DNA of 64,000 bases from Brachymonas denitrificans (GCF_907163135.1 NZ_CAJQUA010000001.1:1131001-1195000); one strand, 5' to 3'; positions 1-8,412 are shown, numbered from the stretch's first letter. Notes: generated from the letters alone by a model not told the origin. Translations and numbers: made by a program.

Positions 1-1367
1 CCGTCTCCAATGCCATCTTCCTGCCGCTGACGGGCTTTCTCACACGCCGCTTTGGCGAGGTGCGCCTGTTCATTTGGGCCACCCTGCTGTTTTCGCTCGC
101 GTCCTTCCTGTGCGGCATTGCCACCCACATGACGGAGCTGATCATCTTCCGTGCGCTGCAGGGCGCAGTAGCCGGGCCGATGTACCCCATCACGCAATCG
201 CTGCTGTACTCGCTGTTCCCGCCCTCCAAACGCGGCATGGCCATGGCCATCCTGGCGATGGTGACCGTGGTGGCACCCATTGCCGGGCCGCTGCTGGGCG
301 GCTGGATCACGGAAAGCTATTCCTGGGAATGGATTTTCATCATCAACGTTCCGATTGGTATTTTTTCCAGTTTTGTGGTTGCCTGGCAAATGCGATCCCG
401 TGCAGCCAGCACCGAGCGCCCGAAGATCGACTATGTCGGGCTGCTCACGCTGGTGCTGGGCGTGGGCGCGCTGCAGCTGGTGCTCGATCTCGGCAATGAG
501 CACGACTGGTTTGCCTCGGGCACCATCATCTGGCTCACCGCCTTGTCGGTAGTCAGCCTGCTCGTGTTCCTGATCTGGGAGCTGACGCAGGATGATCCCA
601 TCGTGGATCTGCGCCTGTTCCGCCACCGCAACTTCCGCAACGGCACGGCGGCGCTGGTAGTGGCCTATGCCGCCTTCTTTTCGATCGGCCTGCTGGTGCC
701 GCTGTGGCTGCAGCGCACTGTCGGCTATACCAGCATCTGGGCGGGCATGGCGGCAGCGCCGATCGGCATTCTGCCCATCCTGCTGACGCCCTTCATCGGC
801 AAATATGCCGTCAAGACCGACCTGCGTCTGCTCGCCACCGGCGCCTTCATCGTGATGTCGGTAACCTCCTTCATCCGCTCGGGCTTCTTCATCGGGATCG
901 ACTTCTTCCACATCGCGGCGGCGCAATTCCTGCTGGGCCTGGGAGTGGCACTGTTCTTCATGCCGATGATGACGATCCTGCTGTCCGACCTCACGCTGAA
1001 GGAAATTCCGGCCGGCTCCGGCCTGTCCACCTTCCTGCGCACGCTGGGCGGCAGTTTCTCGGCCAGCATCACGACTTACGTCTGGGAAAAACGCGCAGTG
1101 GTGCATCATGCACATCTGGCCGAGCACATTTCCCCGTCCAATCCGCAAGCCATGCAGACCCTCGAACAGCTGAGCCAGGCCAACGGCGGCGACCCCGCCC
1201 CCGGCCTCGCCCTGATCAACCAACTGATCACCCAGCAGGCCTACCAGATCTCGTTCAACGAGCTGTTCCATGTGCTTGGCTGGCTGTTCCTGCTGCTGAT
1301 TCCGCTGGTCTGGATGACCAAGCCTCCCTTCAGCGCCAAGCACGGCGGTGGCGATGGCGGGCACTGA
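1..1367 (+). CDS. DHA2-family (EmrB/QacA-type) MFS multidrug exporter, 5' end outside window
   Basis: Inner-membrane proton-driven drug exporter of the 14-segment DHA2 family. The reading frame is open to the left edge of the window and continues upstream of the first in-frame GTG at 60, so the N-terminus is missing. Visible family marks are the antiporter motif PIAGPLLGGWI followed by WEWIFIINVPIG, many hydrophobic helices, and the long periplasmic loop near the C-terminus (around HHAHLAEHISPSNPQAM) that EmrB proteins carry. An EmrA-like adaptor and a TolC-like channel would normally sit upstream and cannot be seen. The substrate cannot be told from sequence. The stop codon overlaps an inverted repeat at 1366-1382. 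Confidence 0.88.
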   Translation, partial: VSNAIFLPLTGFLTRRFGEVRLFIWATLLFSLASFLCGIATHMTELIIFRALQGAVAGPMYPITQSLLYSLFPPSKRGMAMAILAMVTVVAPIAGPLLGGWITESYSWEWIFIINVPIGIFSSFVVAWQMRSRAASTERPKIDYVGLLTLVLGVGALQLVLDLGNEHDWFASGTIIWLTALSVVSLLVFLIWELTQDDPIVDLRLFRHRNFRNGTAALVVAYAAFFSIGLLVPLWLQRTVGYTSIWAGMAAAPIGILPILLTPFIGKYAVKTDLRLLATGAFIVMSVTSFIRSGFFIGIDFFHIAAAQFLLGLGVALFFMPMMTILLSDLTLKEIPAGSGLSTFLRTLGGSFSASITTYVWEKRAVVHHAHLAEHISPSNPQAMQTLEQLSQANGGDPAPGLALINQLITQQAYQISFNELFHVLGWLFLLLIPLVWMTKPPFSAKHGGGDGGH

Positions 1368-1382
1368 CACTAAGATAGTGTC
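1366..1382. repeat. 17-base perfect inverted repeat at the end of the MFS gene
   Basis: Seven-base arms GACACTA and TAGTGTC around AGA, starting inside the stop codon of the exporter gene. There is no T-run on either strand, so it is not a typical intrinsic terminator. It could be an operator for prmC or a simple RNA stem. Confidence 0.45.
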
Positions 1383-1409
1383 CTCGTTCCAGCATCCGCT
1401 TTACCGCCC

Positions 1410-2297
1410 ATGAGCCAGCCCCCTCTTTCCATCGCCGACGCCCTGCGCCAGGCGCAACTGCAGCAATTGCCCCGCCTGGATGCCCAGATGCTGCTGCTGC
1501 ATGTGCTCGGACAGTCGCCCCGCGATCGCGCCTGGCTGCTGGCGCATGACGACGATCTGCTGGATACGGCCACGCAGGCGCGCTGGGAGGCCCTGTGCCT
1601 GCGCCGCCTGGCCGGAGAGCCCATGGCCTATTTGCTCGGCCAGCGCGAGTTCTTTGGCCTGGAGCTGCAGGTGGACGCCCGCGTGCTCGACCCGCGTCCG
1701 GATACGGAAATTCTGGTGGAGTGGGCGCTGGAGCTGCTGCCTTCCCTGGCCTCCAGCCCCGCCATTGCCGATCTGGGCACCGGCAGCGGCGCCATTGCCT
1801 GCGCCATAGCCGCGCATGCCCCCGGCGCACAGGTTTTCGCCTGCGATGCCAGCGACGATGCCCTGGCGGTGGCCCGCAGCAATGCGGAACAGCTGCAGCT
1901 TCCCGTGCAGTTTGCCCATGGCTGCTGGCTGCAGGCCTTCGCGCCAGCCACTCCGCGCTTCGACCTCATCGTGAGCAACCCGCCCTACATCCGCGCTGAC
2001 GATCCGCATCTGCAGGCACTGATGCACGAACCCCTGTCTGCCCTGGCCAGCGGCATCGACGGGCTGGACGATATCCGCGCCATCATCGCGCAGGCCCCGG
2101 CCTGGCTCAAGCCGGGCGGCTGGCTGCTGCTCGAACATGGCTACGACCAGTCGGAAGCTGTACAGGCATTGTTGCGCCAGCAAGGATTTGCAGCCGTGCA
2201 ATCACGCCAGGATCTGGCCAGTATTGCCCGCTGCACCGGCGGTCGCTGGGCTGCATCAAGCCCGCAGCTTGATCCAGAGCAGGCCAGCATCGTCTGA
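1410..2297 (+). CDS. prmC: Peptide chain release factor N5-glutamine methyltransferase PrmC
   Basis: 295 aa, normal length. Methylates the glutamine of the GGQ motif of RF1 and RF2 with S-adenosylmethionine, which raises peptide release efficiency. The N-terminal 75 residues are the helical RF-binding domain. The SAM-binding motif DLGTGSG is at residues 121-127, and the hallmark NPPY motif that holds the glutamine amide is at 190-193. The prfA gene, often next door, is not in the window. The ATG at 1410 has no strong Shine-Dalgarno sequence, but it gives the standard N-terminus. The MFS gene ends 42 bases upstream. Confidence 0.96.
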   Translation: MSQPPLSIADALRQAQLQQLPRLDAQMLLLHVLGQSPRDRAWLLAHDDDLLDTATQARWEALCLRRLAGEPMAYLLGQREFFGLELQVDARVLDPRPDTEILVEWALELLPSLASSPAIADLGTGSGAIACAIAAHAPGAQVFACDASDDALAVARSNAEQLQLPVQFAHGCWLQAFAPATPRFDLIVSNPPYIRADDPHLQALMHEPLSALASGIDGLDDIRAIIAQAPAWLKPGGWLLLEHGYDQSEAVQALLRQQGFAAVQSRQDLASIARCTGGRWAASSPQLDPEQASIV

Positions 2298-2431
2298 AGC
2301 CCCGCAACAAGCAAGGTCTGCCCCTCGCAGACGGGGAGATTGCCACAATATCCCTGATAATTGACCGACTCGGGCCAGCCCATGCTTGGCTGTGCCCATC
2401 TCCGAACATCTGATTTCCCAGCGAATACACC

Positions 2432-2749
2432 ATGAACGAAACCCAACAACGCATCGACACCCTGGTCAAAGGCAGCCCCATCGTGCTGTTCATGAAGGGC
2501 AACGCCAGCTTCCCCATGTGCGGCTTCTCCGGCCGTGCCATCCAGATCCTGAAGGCCTGCGGCGTCGACCCCAAGGCGGTGCAGACCGTGAACGTGCTGG
2601 AAGACGACGAAATCCGCCAGGGCATCAAGGACTACAGCAACTGGCCGACCATTCCCCAGCTCTACGTCAAGGGCGAGTTCATCGGCGGCTCCGACATCAT
2701 GATGGAGATGTACGAAAGCGGCGAGCTGCAACAGCTGCTGCAGGGCTGA
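2432..2749 (+). CDS. grxD: Monothiol glutaredoxin GrxD (Grx4 type)
   Basis: 105 aa, standard for the CGFS monothiol glutaredoxin family. These cytosolic proteins carry a [2Fe-2S] cluster with glutathione and hand it to acceptor proteins, often with BolA. The CGFS active site is at residues 30-33, preceded by the glutathione-binding lysine in MKGN. The WPTIPQLYVKGEFIGG segment gives the cis-proline and the GG glutathione site. It lies 134 bases after prmC, a common betaproteobacterial neighbour. A GC-rich stem-loop at 2759-2777 follows the gene but lacks a T-run. Confidence 0.97.
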   Translation: MNETQQRIDTLVKGSPIVLFMKGNASFPMCGFSGRAIQILKACGVDPKAVQTVNVLEDDEIRQGIKDYSNWPTIPQLYVKGEFIGGSDIMMEMYESGELQQLLQG

Positions 2750-2855
2750 TCTGCCCCTGCCGGGCCGCTTGCCCGGCTTCGTGGTGACCGCAGGGAGTGA
2801 GCGATGGCACAGGCGCATCGCCGCGGTCACCGGTGTCCGACCCAACGGGACCTTT

Positions 2856-4157
2856 ATGAGTTTTACCCAGAGTCTTGTCATCCTGCTGGCCCTGATCGCG
2901 GCCTCCTCCTTCTTTTCCATGGCGGAAATCTCGCTGGCTGCTTCGCGCCGCGTCCGCCTGCGGCAAATGGCCGATGACGGAGACCCCCGCGCAGACACTG
3001 TCATGCATGTGCAGGAACAGCCTGGGTATTACTTCACCGCCGTCCAGATCGGGCAGAACGCCGTCGCCATCCTGGGCGGCATCGTGGGGGAAGGCAGTCT
3101 TTCCCCCTATATCGCCGATGCGCTGTACTGGATCAACAATCCCGTCGTGCTGCGCCACCTGAGCGCCGCCCTCTCCTTCATCGCGATCATCTCGGCCTTC
3201 ATCCTGCTGTCCGACCTGCTGCCCAAGCGCATTGGCATGAGCCAGCCGGAAAAATTTGCCGTGCGCCTGATCCGCCCCATGCAGGCCTGCGTTGCGCTGC
3301 TCAAGCCCATCGTGTGGTTCTATAGCCGCATCACCGATCTGGTGCTGCGCGTATCGGGCATGCCGGCACAGCGCGATGACCGCGTCACGCCCGACGACAT
3401 CCTCTCGCTGGCCGAAGCCGGCGCACAATCGGGCCTGCTCGCGCGCAACGAGCAGCGCGTGATCGAAAACGTGTTCGAACTGGACAGCATCACCGTGGCC
3501 AGCGCCATGACCACGCGCGACCGCATCGCCTGGTTCAATGTCGACGACTCCGACACCATCATCCGCGTCCGCATCACCGAAGAGCCCTACTCCACCTACC
3601 CCGTGGTGCAGGATGACCTGGACCACGTGATCGGCTATGTGGATGCCAAGGACCTGTTCCAGCGTGCCCTCAAGAACGAAGCCATCGACCTGCACGACCC
3701 CGCCCTGCTGCACAAGGTGCTGGTGGTGCCCGCGCAGCTGACCCTGGCCGAAGTGCTGGAACAGTTCCGCCAGGTGCACGAGGACTTTGCCGTGGTGGTC
3801 AACGAATACAGCATGGTTGTCGGCGTGGTCACCCTCAACGACGTGATGAGCACGGTGATGGGCGATCTGGTGGCCATGGACGAAGAGGAAATGATCGTGC
3901 GCCGGGATGACAGTTCCTGGCTGATCGACGGCATCACACCCATTGGCGACGTGCAGCGCGCCCTGGGCATCGACACCCTGCCGGAAGACGACAGCTACGA
4001 AACCCTGGCCGGCTTCCTGATGGTGATGCTGCGCCGCATCCCCAAGCGGACCGATACGGTGACGGTGGGGAATTTCACGTTCGAAGTGATGGACGTGGAC
4101 AGCTACCGGATTGACCAGGTGATGGTGACGCGCACCACCCTGCAAGATAGCGTGTGA
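2856..4157 (+). CDS. CNNM/CorC-HlyC family membrane protein (DUF21, CBS pair, CorC domain)
   Basis: 433 aa from the ATG at 2856, chosen because it starts the first membrane helix (MSFTQSLVILLALIA) and has GGGA five bases upstream. The frame is open further upstream to 2769, but that part has no family resemblance. Domain order: DUF21 transmembrane domain (about 1-190, with the MAEISLAASRRVRLRQMA segment), two CBS domains (about 210-340), and a C-terminal CorC_HlyC FAD-like domain (about 350-430). Relatives (YtfL/PaeA, CorB) export cations or polyamines, and the hemolysin name is historical. The substrate is unknown here. Confidence 0.9.
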   Translation: MSFTQSLVILLALIAASSFFSMAEISLAASRRVRLRQMADDGDPRADTVMHVQEQPGYYFTAVQIGQNAVAILGGIVGEGSLSPYIADALYWINNPVVLRHLSAALSFIAIISAFILLSDLLPKRIGMSQPEKFAVRLIRPMQACVALLKPIVWFYSRITDLVLRVSGMPAQRDDRVTPDDILSLAEAGAQSGLLARNEQRVIENVFELDSITVASAMTTRDRIAWFNVDDSDTIIRVRITEEPYSTYPVVQDDLDHVIGYVDAKDLFQRALKNEAIDLHDPALLHKVLVVPAQLTLAEVLEQFRQVHEDFAVVVNEYSMVVGVVTLNDVMSTVMGDLVAMDEEEMIVRRDDSSWLIDGITPIGDVQRALGIDTLPEDDSYETLAGFLMVMLRRIPKRTDTVTVGNFTFEVMDVDSYRIDQVMVTRTTLQDSV

Positions 4158-4160
4158 ATC

Positions 4161-4237
<77 letters not shown>

Positions 4238-4276
4238 GCAGCGCAAGGCAGCCGCATATTGTACCTGCCAGCCGCC

Positions 4277-4606
4277 TCAGCCAGCCACTGTCACATCACG
4301 CGCAGCGGTCTGCTTAGTGCCTGCGTCATCGGTCCACACCATGTTCAGCGTGCCGGACTTGTCCGCCACGAACACGAACTCGATGTAGGGATCGATCGCC
4401 ACCGAGATCTGCGGGTTCCATTCGAACAGCGGCTGACCACCGAGCGATGCCTCGAACCGGTTCACGATGTTGCGCAGAATGGCCTTGCCGCCATCGTCGT
4501 TGCGCAGGCCCGTTTCCATGCGATGCGTCACCTGCGCTCGCACGCGCACACGTTCGCCCTTGGCCGGGGTCGCATTGCTGATCCAGATACGTGGGGGTTT
4601 GATCAT
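4277..4606 (-). CDS. soxZ: Sulfur carrier complex subunit SoxZ
   Basis: 109 aa, full length. SoxZ forms a heterodimer with SoxY. It has no transit cysteine of its own and supports SoxY in carrying sulfur intermediates in the periplasm. The family pattern is clear: KPRIWI-like start, THRMETGLR, FEWNPQISVAIDPYIEFVF and the C-terminal TDDAGT strand. ATG at 4606 is preceded by GGAG at 6 bases spacing. It has no signal peptide, as usual, because it is exported by hitch-hiking on Tat-targeted SoxY. It is the last gene of the minus-strand block fccA-fccB-(fccB paralogue)-soxY-soxZ. Confidence 0.96.
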   Translation of the reverse strand: MIKPPRIWISNATPAKGERVRVRAQVTHRMETGLRNDDGGKAILRNIVNRFEASLGGQPLFEWNPQISVAIDPYIEFVFVADKSGTLNMVWTDDAGTKQTAARDVTVAG

Positions 4607-4619
4607 GCTTGCTCCTCTC

Positions 4620-5111
4620 TCACAGCCCGCAGCTGCCGGGTGCCACCTGGATGAACTGCCGCACCATCAGCACGCGGCCATCATTCATGCGTGCCAGGGC
4701 GCGGATATTCTGCGAGGCAATCAGACGCAGGCGAACCGCCGCCTCAGCCGTCCCCATGGCCGGGAAAAACCGGAAGCGGCTCGCCAGCGGCACCGGATTG
4801 CTCTCGGCAATCAGTATCAGCTCCTCGCACCAGTTCCTTGCGTCGATCGGCAAGGTCAAGCTCACCTTGATCGGCACCGAGGACGGGTTGTCGCCCAGCA
4901 CCGGAAGGCCCAGCTTCAGGCCTTCGCCCAGCGGCTTTCCGCCCTTGAGAAAGTCATTCACCAGTGCAGTCACTGCCGGGCTCACCGGTGCATCCGCATT
5001 CTGCGCCAGCAACACCGGCGACAGCACGCCCAGCCCCGCCCCTGCCGCAGCGCCCTTCATCAGCTGGCGACGCATCGGCATCGCCAGCCCGCGCTCAGAA
5101 CAGGAAGTCAT
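4620..5111 (-). CDS. soxY: Sulfur carrier protein SoxY with atypical C-terminus GSCGL
   Basis: 163 aa from ATG at 5111, which has AAGGGG upstream with good spacing. ATGs at 5081 and 5075 would also keep the twin-arginine signal (MRRQLMKGAAAGAG). SoxY carries sulfane intermediates on a cysteine near its C-terminus. The usual end is GGCGG, but here the codons read GSCGL followed by TGA, so the cysteine is kept while the glycine-rich swinging arm is altered. The start overlaps the end of the flavoprotein gene upstream, and soxZ follows 13 bases downstream, so the three are probably co-translated. No soxXA, soxB or soxCD is present in the window. Confidence 0.92.
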   Translation of the reverse strand: MTSCSERGLAMPMRRQLMKGAAAGAGLGVLSPVLLAQNADAPVSPAVTALVNDFLKGGKPLGEGLKLGLPVLGDNPSSVPIKVSLTLPIDARNWCEELILIAESNPVPLASRFRFFPAMGTAEAAVRLRLIASQNIRALARMNDGRVLMVRQFIQVAPGSCGL

Positions 5112-6432
5112 CAAACCGCCCCTTGATCCAGGCAAAGTCTTCCTTCACCATCTCCGTGGTCCGCACATCGATGTCGACCTGCGTCTGGTGCACGTGGCCG
5201 CTGGCCTTGTCCACCTCATACTCGAACTTGACCGCAATTTCTTCCTGCGGATCGCCGTTCACCATCATGTAGCAGAGGTTGTCCGGCAGCCTTGCCACCA
5301 CTTCCTTGCCAGCCACACGCTCCGAGATGTTACGCGCCACGATCTTGCCGATGGCGTTGGCCACGTGCCCGCTCTTGGGGTAGTAGCCGAACTGCGGCGA
5401 AATGGCACCCATCAGGTCGCCCACGAAATAAACGCGGTCGTCGGAGCGGGCCGTGTAGAAACGCGGATCCATGTCCGCCCAACCTGTCGGCTTGCCCTGC
5501 TCGGTCTTGCCGATCAGGCCGGCATGCCAGACCATGTCGGCCGCCTGGTGCTGTGGCATCAGGATGGCCTCGTCGAAGTCATATTCGCCAGCCGCAGTGA
5601 CAATGCGCTTCTTGTACGGATCCAGGCTCTTCACGCCGGCATTCGGCACATGCGTGATGATCTCCGGATACAACTCCTCGAACGCCTGGCGGTAGCCCTC
5701 CCCGATCGGTCCGATCTTGGGCTTGGGATCCAGAATCACGATCTTGCCCGGAATTTTGTTCTTCTTGATATGCCATGCAATCAGGCAGGCACGTTCGTAG
5801 GGGGACGGCGGGCAGCGGTGCGGCGGCGGCGGCAACGTCATCACCAGCGTGCCGCGCTTGAAGTTCTTCACCCTGCTCTTCAGCGCCAGCATGCGGGCGT
5901 TGGGGATGTAGGCGCTGTTGAAGCGCTGGCTGGTATAGGCGATAGCTTCCCGGTCTTCACCCAGCCAGCCCTCGAAGTTGTCGCGGATACCGCCGGCCAG
6001 GATCAGGTAGTCATAGTCCAGCTGGCCATGCGCCGTACGCACGATACGCTTGGCGCGATCAAAGCCGCTGACCTCGGTCTGAATCAGGCGATAGCCATAC
6101 TTGTTCGCCGCGTGCGACATGTCGTGGTGCACGAAATCGGTGTTGACAATGTCCACCAGCCACTTGTTGCTCATGGGGCCGGACCAGAACGTCGGGTTGC
6201 GCTCCAGCACCACGACATCGGCATTGGGAACCCACTGGCGCAGGTAGCGTGCAGCGGTGAGCCCACCCCAGCCGCCGCCACAGACGACGATGCGCGGCCC
6301 CTTGGCATGGCGAGGCAGCAAGCGGGTATCAGGAGTCAGGACGGCGGGAGCCGCCAGTGCGGACAAGGGTGTGCTCGCTGCGGCGCCCAGCGCAATAGCC
6401 GGCGGCGCAGCCATGAAGGTTCTGCGTTTCAT
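5095..6432 (-). CDS. FccB/SoxF-type sulfide dehydrogenase flavoprotein, paralogue lacking the FAD-anchor cysteine
   Basis: 445 aa from ATG at 6432, chosen because it begins a Tat signal (MKRRTFMAAPP). Periplasmic flavoprotein of the flavocytochrome c sulfide dehydrogenase family, which oxidises sulfide to sulfur or polysulfide. The FAD-binding CGGGWGG is at about 51-57. The redox-active cysteine pair of the family is kept: C207 in HRCPPSPYERA and C387 in LCYMM. At the position where FccB normally has the cysteine that binds FAD covalently (TCxxSN) this protein has FWSGPMSN, with Gly instead of Cys. Position directly before soxYZ suggests it works with that carrier. It has no cytochrome gene of its own. 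Confidence 0.88.
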   Translation of the reverse strand: MKRRTFMAAPPAIALGAAASTPLSALAAPAVLTPDTRLLPRHAKGPRIVVCGGGWGGLTAARYLRQWVPNADVVVLERNPTFWSGPMSNKWLVDIVNTDFVHHDMSHAANKYGYRLIQTEVSGFDRAKRIVRTAHGQLDYDYLILAGGIRDNFEGWLGEDREAIAYTSQRFNSAYIPNARMLALKSRVKNFKRGTLVMTLPPPPHRCPPSPYERACLIAWHIKKNKIPGKIVILDPKPKIGPIGEGYRQAFEELYPEIITHVPNAGVKSLDPYKKRIVTAAGEYDFDEAILMPQHQAADMVWHAGLIGKTEQGKPTGWADMDPRFYTARSDDRVYFVGDLMGAISPQFGYYPKSGHVANAIGKIVARNISERVAGKEVVARLPDNLCYMMVNGDPQEEIAVKFEYEVDKASGHVHQTQVDIDVRTTEMVKEDFAWIKGRFDDFLF

Positions 6433-6548
6433 AGTAAAGAATGAAGGTGTATGCAACAAAAGGGTGACAAGGCGACAGGGCAAGTCCCCGCCAGCAAGCT
6501 CGTCGCCCCCGATCATAGCCAGATTGAAGCCGGCTCCCGGGCCTGGCA

Positions 6549-6564
6549 CCCTGAAAAATCAGGG
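6549..6564. repeat. Perfect 6-bp stem-loop between the two flavoprotein genes
   Basis: CCCTGA, loop AAAA, TCAGGG, inside the 151-base spacer 6433-6583. No T-run follows on either strand, so it looks more like an RNA-processing or stabilising stem than a terminator. The rest of the spacer shows no ORF, and no promoter I can defend. Confidence 0.45.
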
Positions 6565-6583
6565 ACTTACCCTTGGTTCGATA

Positions 6584-7876
6584 TCATCCGCCCCAGATAT
6601 CGCCGGTAATGGCGCTGTACCAGCCTTGGCCGTACAGCGCCTCCATGCGGCGGAAACGGGCGTCTGCATCCAGCGGACTCACACCCCCCGAATCCGGTGC
6701 CTCGACCACCCGGCTTCCTTCGGCCTTGTAGACACCGGCAACGGAGATGCCGTAATCCGGCCCGATCAGGCTGTAGCAGGTATTGGAAAACGATGCCTGT
6801 GGCAACGCCTGGCCGCGCAGCTGCGCCGCAATCACGGCTGCCACCAGCTTGCCCTGCGTATTGGCCGCAAAGCCCGACTTCGGCATGGGAGCGGCAATGC
6901 TCGCATCGCCCACTACGAACACGTCCTGCACCTGGCTGGATTCGAAGGTGCCTCCATGCACCGGCACCCAGCCGCTTGCGTTGGTCACGCCGGCGCGTTC
7001 TGCGATCAGGCCCGCCTTCTGCGGCGGAATGACGTTGAGCACATCGGCCCGGTGCTTCTGGCCAAAGGCCGTCTCGACCTCGCGCCGGCGTGCATCCACG
7101 CGCACAACCTCGCCATCGTCCACCTGCCCCACCCATTCGATCATGTTGCCGTACAGCGCCTTCCAGCCCTGCATGAACAGTGCCTGCTTGGAGAACGCCG
7201 TCTTGGCATCGAGCAGGAGGATCTTGGACTTCGGCTTGTGCTGCCTGAAATAGTGCGCCACCATGGCCGCACGCTCATACGGGCCGGGCGGGCAGCGGAA
7301 CGGATTCTCCGGAATCGTCATGATGAAGGTGCCACCATCCTTCATGGCCTGCAATTGGCGCTTGAGCAACTGCGTCTGCGCACCGGCCTTCCAGGCGTGT
7401 GGCGCATGCTCGGCGGCTGCCTGGTCATAGCCCTGCAGCTTGTTCCATTGCATGTCCACGCCGGGGGACAGCACCAGCTTGTCCCAGCGCAGGCTACTGC
7501 CGTTGGACAACTTCACCGTCCTGCCCCTGGCATCAAGCTGCTCTGCGCTCGCGTGCACCACCTCGATGCCCTGCTTGCGCAAGCCATCAAAGCCATGGCC
7601 GAGACTGTCCCACTCGCGCAATCCCGCCAGGTACAGATTGGAAAACGGGCAGGTGTAAAAGCGCTGCGCCGGCTCGACCAGAGTGATCTGCACATCCGGA
7701 TGGTAGCGGCGCAGATAGCGCGCTGCCGTTGCCCCGCCAAAGCCTCCTCCGACCACCACCACGTGGGCAGATGCCTGGCGCGCCTGCACCAGCGCAGGAG
7801 CGCCCAGCAGCATGCCACCGGCCGCCATGCCGCCCAGAACCTGGCGGCGGGAGATGCTGTTGTCATGTGGTTTCAT
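6584..7876 (-). CDS. fccB: Flavocytochrome c sulfide dehydrogenase flavoprotein FccB
   Basis: 430 aa with a Tat signal peptide (SISRRQVLGGMAAGGMLLG, cleavage near residue 33). Periplasmic sulfide:cytochrome c oxidoreductase subunit. FAD motif GGGFGG at 43-48. C76 in FYTCPFSN matches the cysteine that anchors FAD covalently in this family. The redox disulfide pair is C195 (FRCPPGPYERA) and C367 (NTCYSLI), and the C-terminal flavocytochrome c dimerisation domain is complete. Its ATG overlaps the stop of the cytochrome gene upstream (4 bases), the classic fccAB arrangement, so electrons should pass to that cytochrome. It is clearly a paralogue of the flavoprotein at 5095-6432. Confidence 0.95.
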   Translation of the reverse strand: MKPHDNSISRRQVLGGMAAGGMLLGAPALVQARQASAHVVVVGGGFGGATAARYLRRYHPDVQITLVEPAQRFYTCPFSNLYLAGLREWDSLGHGFDGLRKQGIEVVHASAEQLDARGRTVKLSNGSSLRWDKLVLSPGVDMQWNKLQGYDQAAAEHAPHAWKAGAQTQLLKRQLQAMKDGGTFIMTIPENPFRCPPGPYERAAMVAHYFRQHKPKSKILLLDAKTAFSKQALFMQGWKALYGNMIEWVGQVDDGEVVRVDARRREVETAFGQKHRADVLNVIPPQKAGLIAERAGVTNASGWVPVHGGTFESSQVQDVFVVGDASIAAPMPKSGFAANTQGKLVAAVIAAQLRGQALPQASFSNTCYSLIGPDYGISVAGVYKAEGSRVVEAPDSGGVSPLDADARFRRMEALYGQGWYSAITGDIWGG

Positions 7877-8250
7877 CGGGGCACCTCCGAAAAATATCCG
7901 GCGAGATCTCTCAACTCGTCCTCGCTGTAGCCTTTCATCAGGCGCGTCATCACCGTGGCACGCGGATCAATGCCGGCCTTGAAATCCTGCAAACGCTGCA
8001 ACAGCCTGTCTTTCGGCTGACCGGCGATGGAGGGGATGATTCCGGGCGAACGGCCATCCGTGCCATGACAGTTGGCACAGGTGGCTGCCGCAACCGCCAT
8101 GGACGACAAATGCGGCTGTTGCTGCGCCATCACCACAGCAGCCGGCGCCAGGCCCAGCAGCAAGGTCGCGATATGAACACTTGCGCTTCCGTAGCGCGCA
8201 AGCTTGAAAGGCGTTATTCCACGCCGGGGGGGAGATGAATGCAGATCCAA
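7873..8250 (-). CDS. fccA: Monohaem cytochrome c subunit of flavocytochrome c (FccA-like), TTG start
   Basis: 125 aa. One haem motif CANCH (residues 58-62); the distal ligand is probably one of the methionines in TVMTRLMKGYSEDE. The signal sequence has a long basic n-region, then IATLLLGLAPAAVVMA with likely cleavage after VMA. There is no in-frame ATG upstream of the signal. The TTG at 8250 has GAGG seven bases before it and gives the full signal peptide, so I take it as the start. Purple-sulfur FccA is dihaem, but single-haem versions exist elsewhere. A run of seven C residues lies in codons 6-8 of the coding strand. Confidence 0.88.
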   Translation of the reverse strand: MDLHSSPPRRGITPFKLARYGSASVHIATLLLGLAPAAVVMAQQQPHLSSMAVAAATCANCHGTDGRSPGIIPSIAGQPKDRLLQRLQDFKAGIDPRATVMTRLMKGYSEDELRDLAGYFSEVPR

Positions 8251-8362
8251 CTGGACACCTCATGACTGATAACTGCGATGGCCGCCGGATCAAAGACGGC
8301 AGCCTGTCTGATGATTGCAAGCCGTATGCCCGCGTCGGGATCATAACTGTCTTGCCATGAGG

Positions 8363-8404
8363 AACCACGCCCTTCCAACTGTTCGTTCTATGCGTGGTTT
8401 TTTT
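8363..8404 (+). terminator. Rho-independent terminator with no upstream plus-strand gene
   Basis: Arms AACCACGC (8363-8370) and GCGTGGTT (8392-8399), 21-base loop, then a run of seven T residues (8398-8404). It points rightwards, yet the nearest upstream gene (fccA) is on the other strand. It either insulates the tRNA-Arg promoter or ends an unannotated small transcript from 8251-8362. That stretch shows no ORF. Confidence 0.55.
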
Positions 8405-8412
8405 AAAAAATC

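Noticed and set aside
2340-2361. TTGCCA and GATAAT considered as a grxD promoter
   Set aside because: Spacing is only 10 bases, too short for sigma-70.
2759-2777. Stem-loop GCCGGGC/GCCCGGC after grxD considered as terminator
   Set aside because: No T-run on either side and the CorC-type gene follows closely on the same strand, so I do not list it as a terminator.
2697-4145. Long open frame on the minus strand opposite the CorC-type gene
   Set aside because: It is an antisense shadow of a high-GC gene: His/Gln-rich composition, no known fold, and the plus-strand protein has clear CBS and CorC domains.
8226-8232. Seven-base homopolymer near the fccA start considered as a phase-variation tract
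   Set aside because: Seven bases is short for efficient slippage and the frame is intact; noted only in the gene entry.
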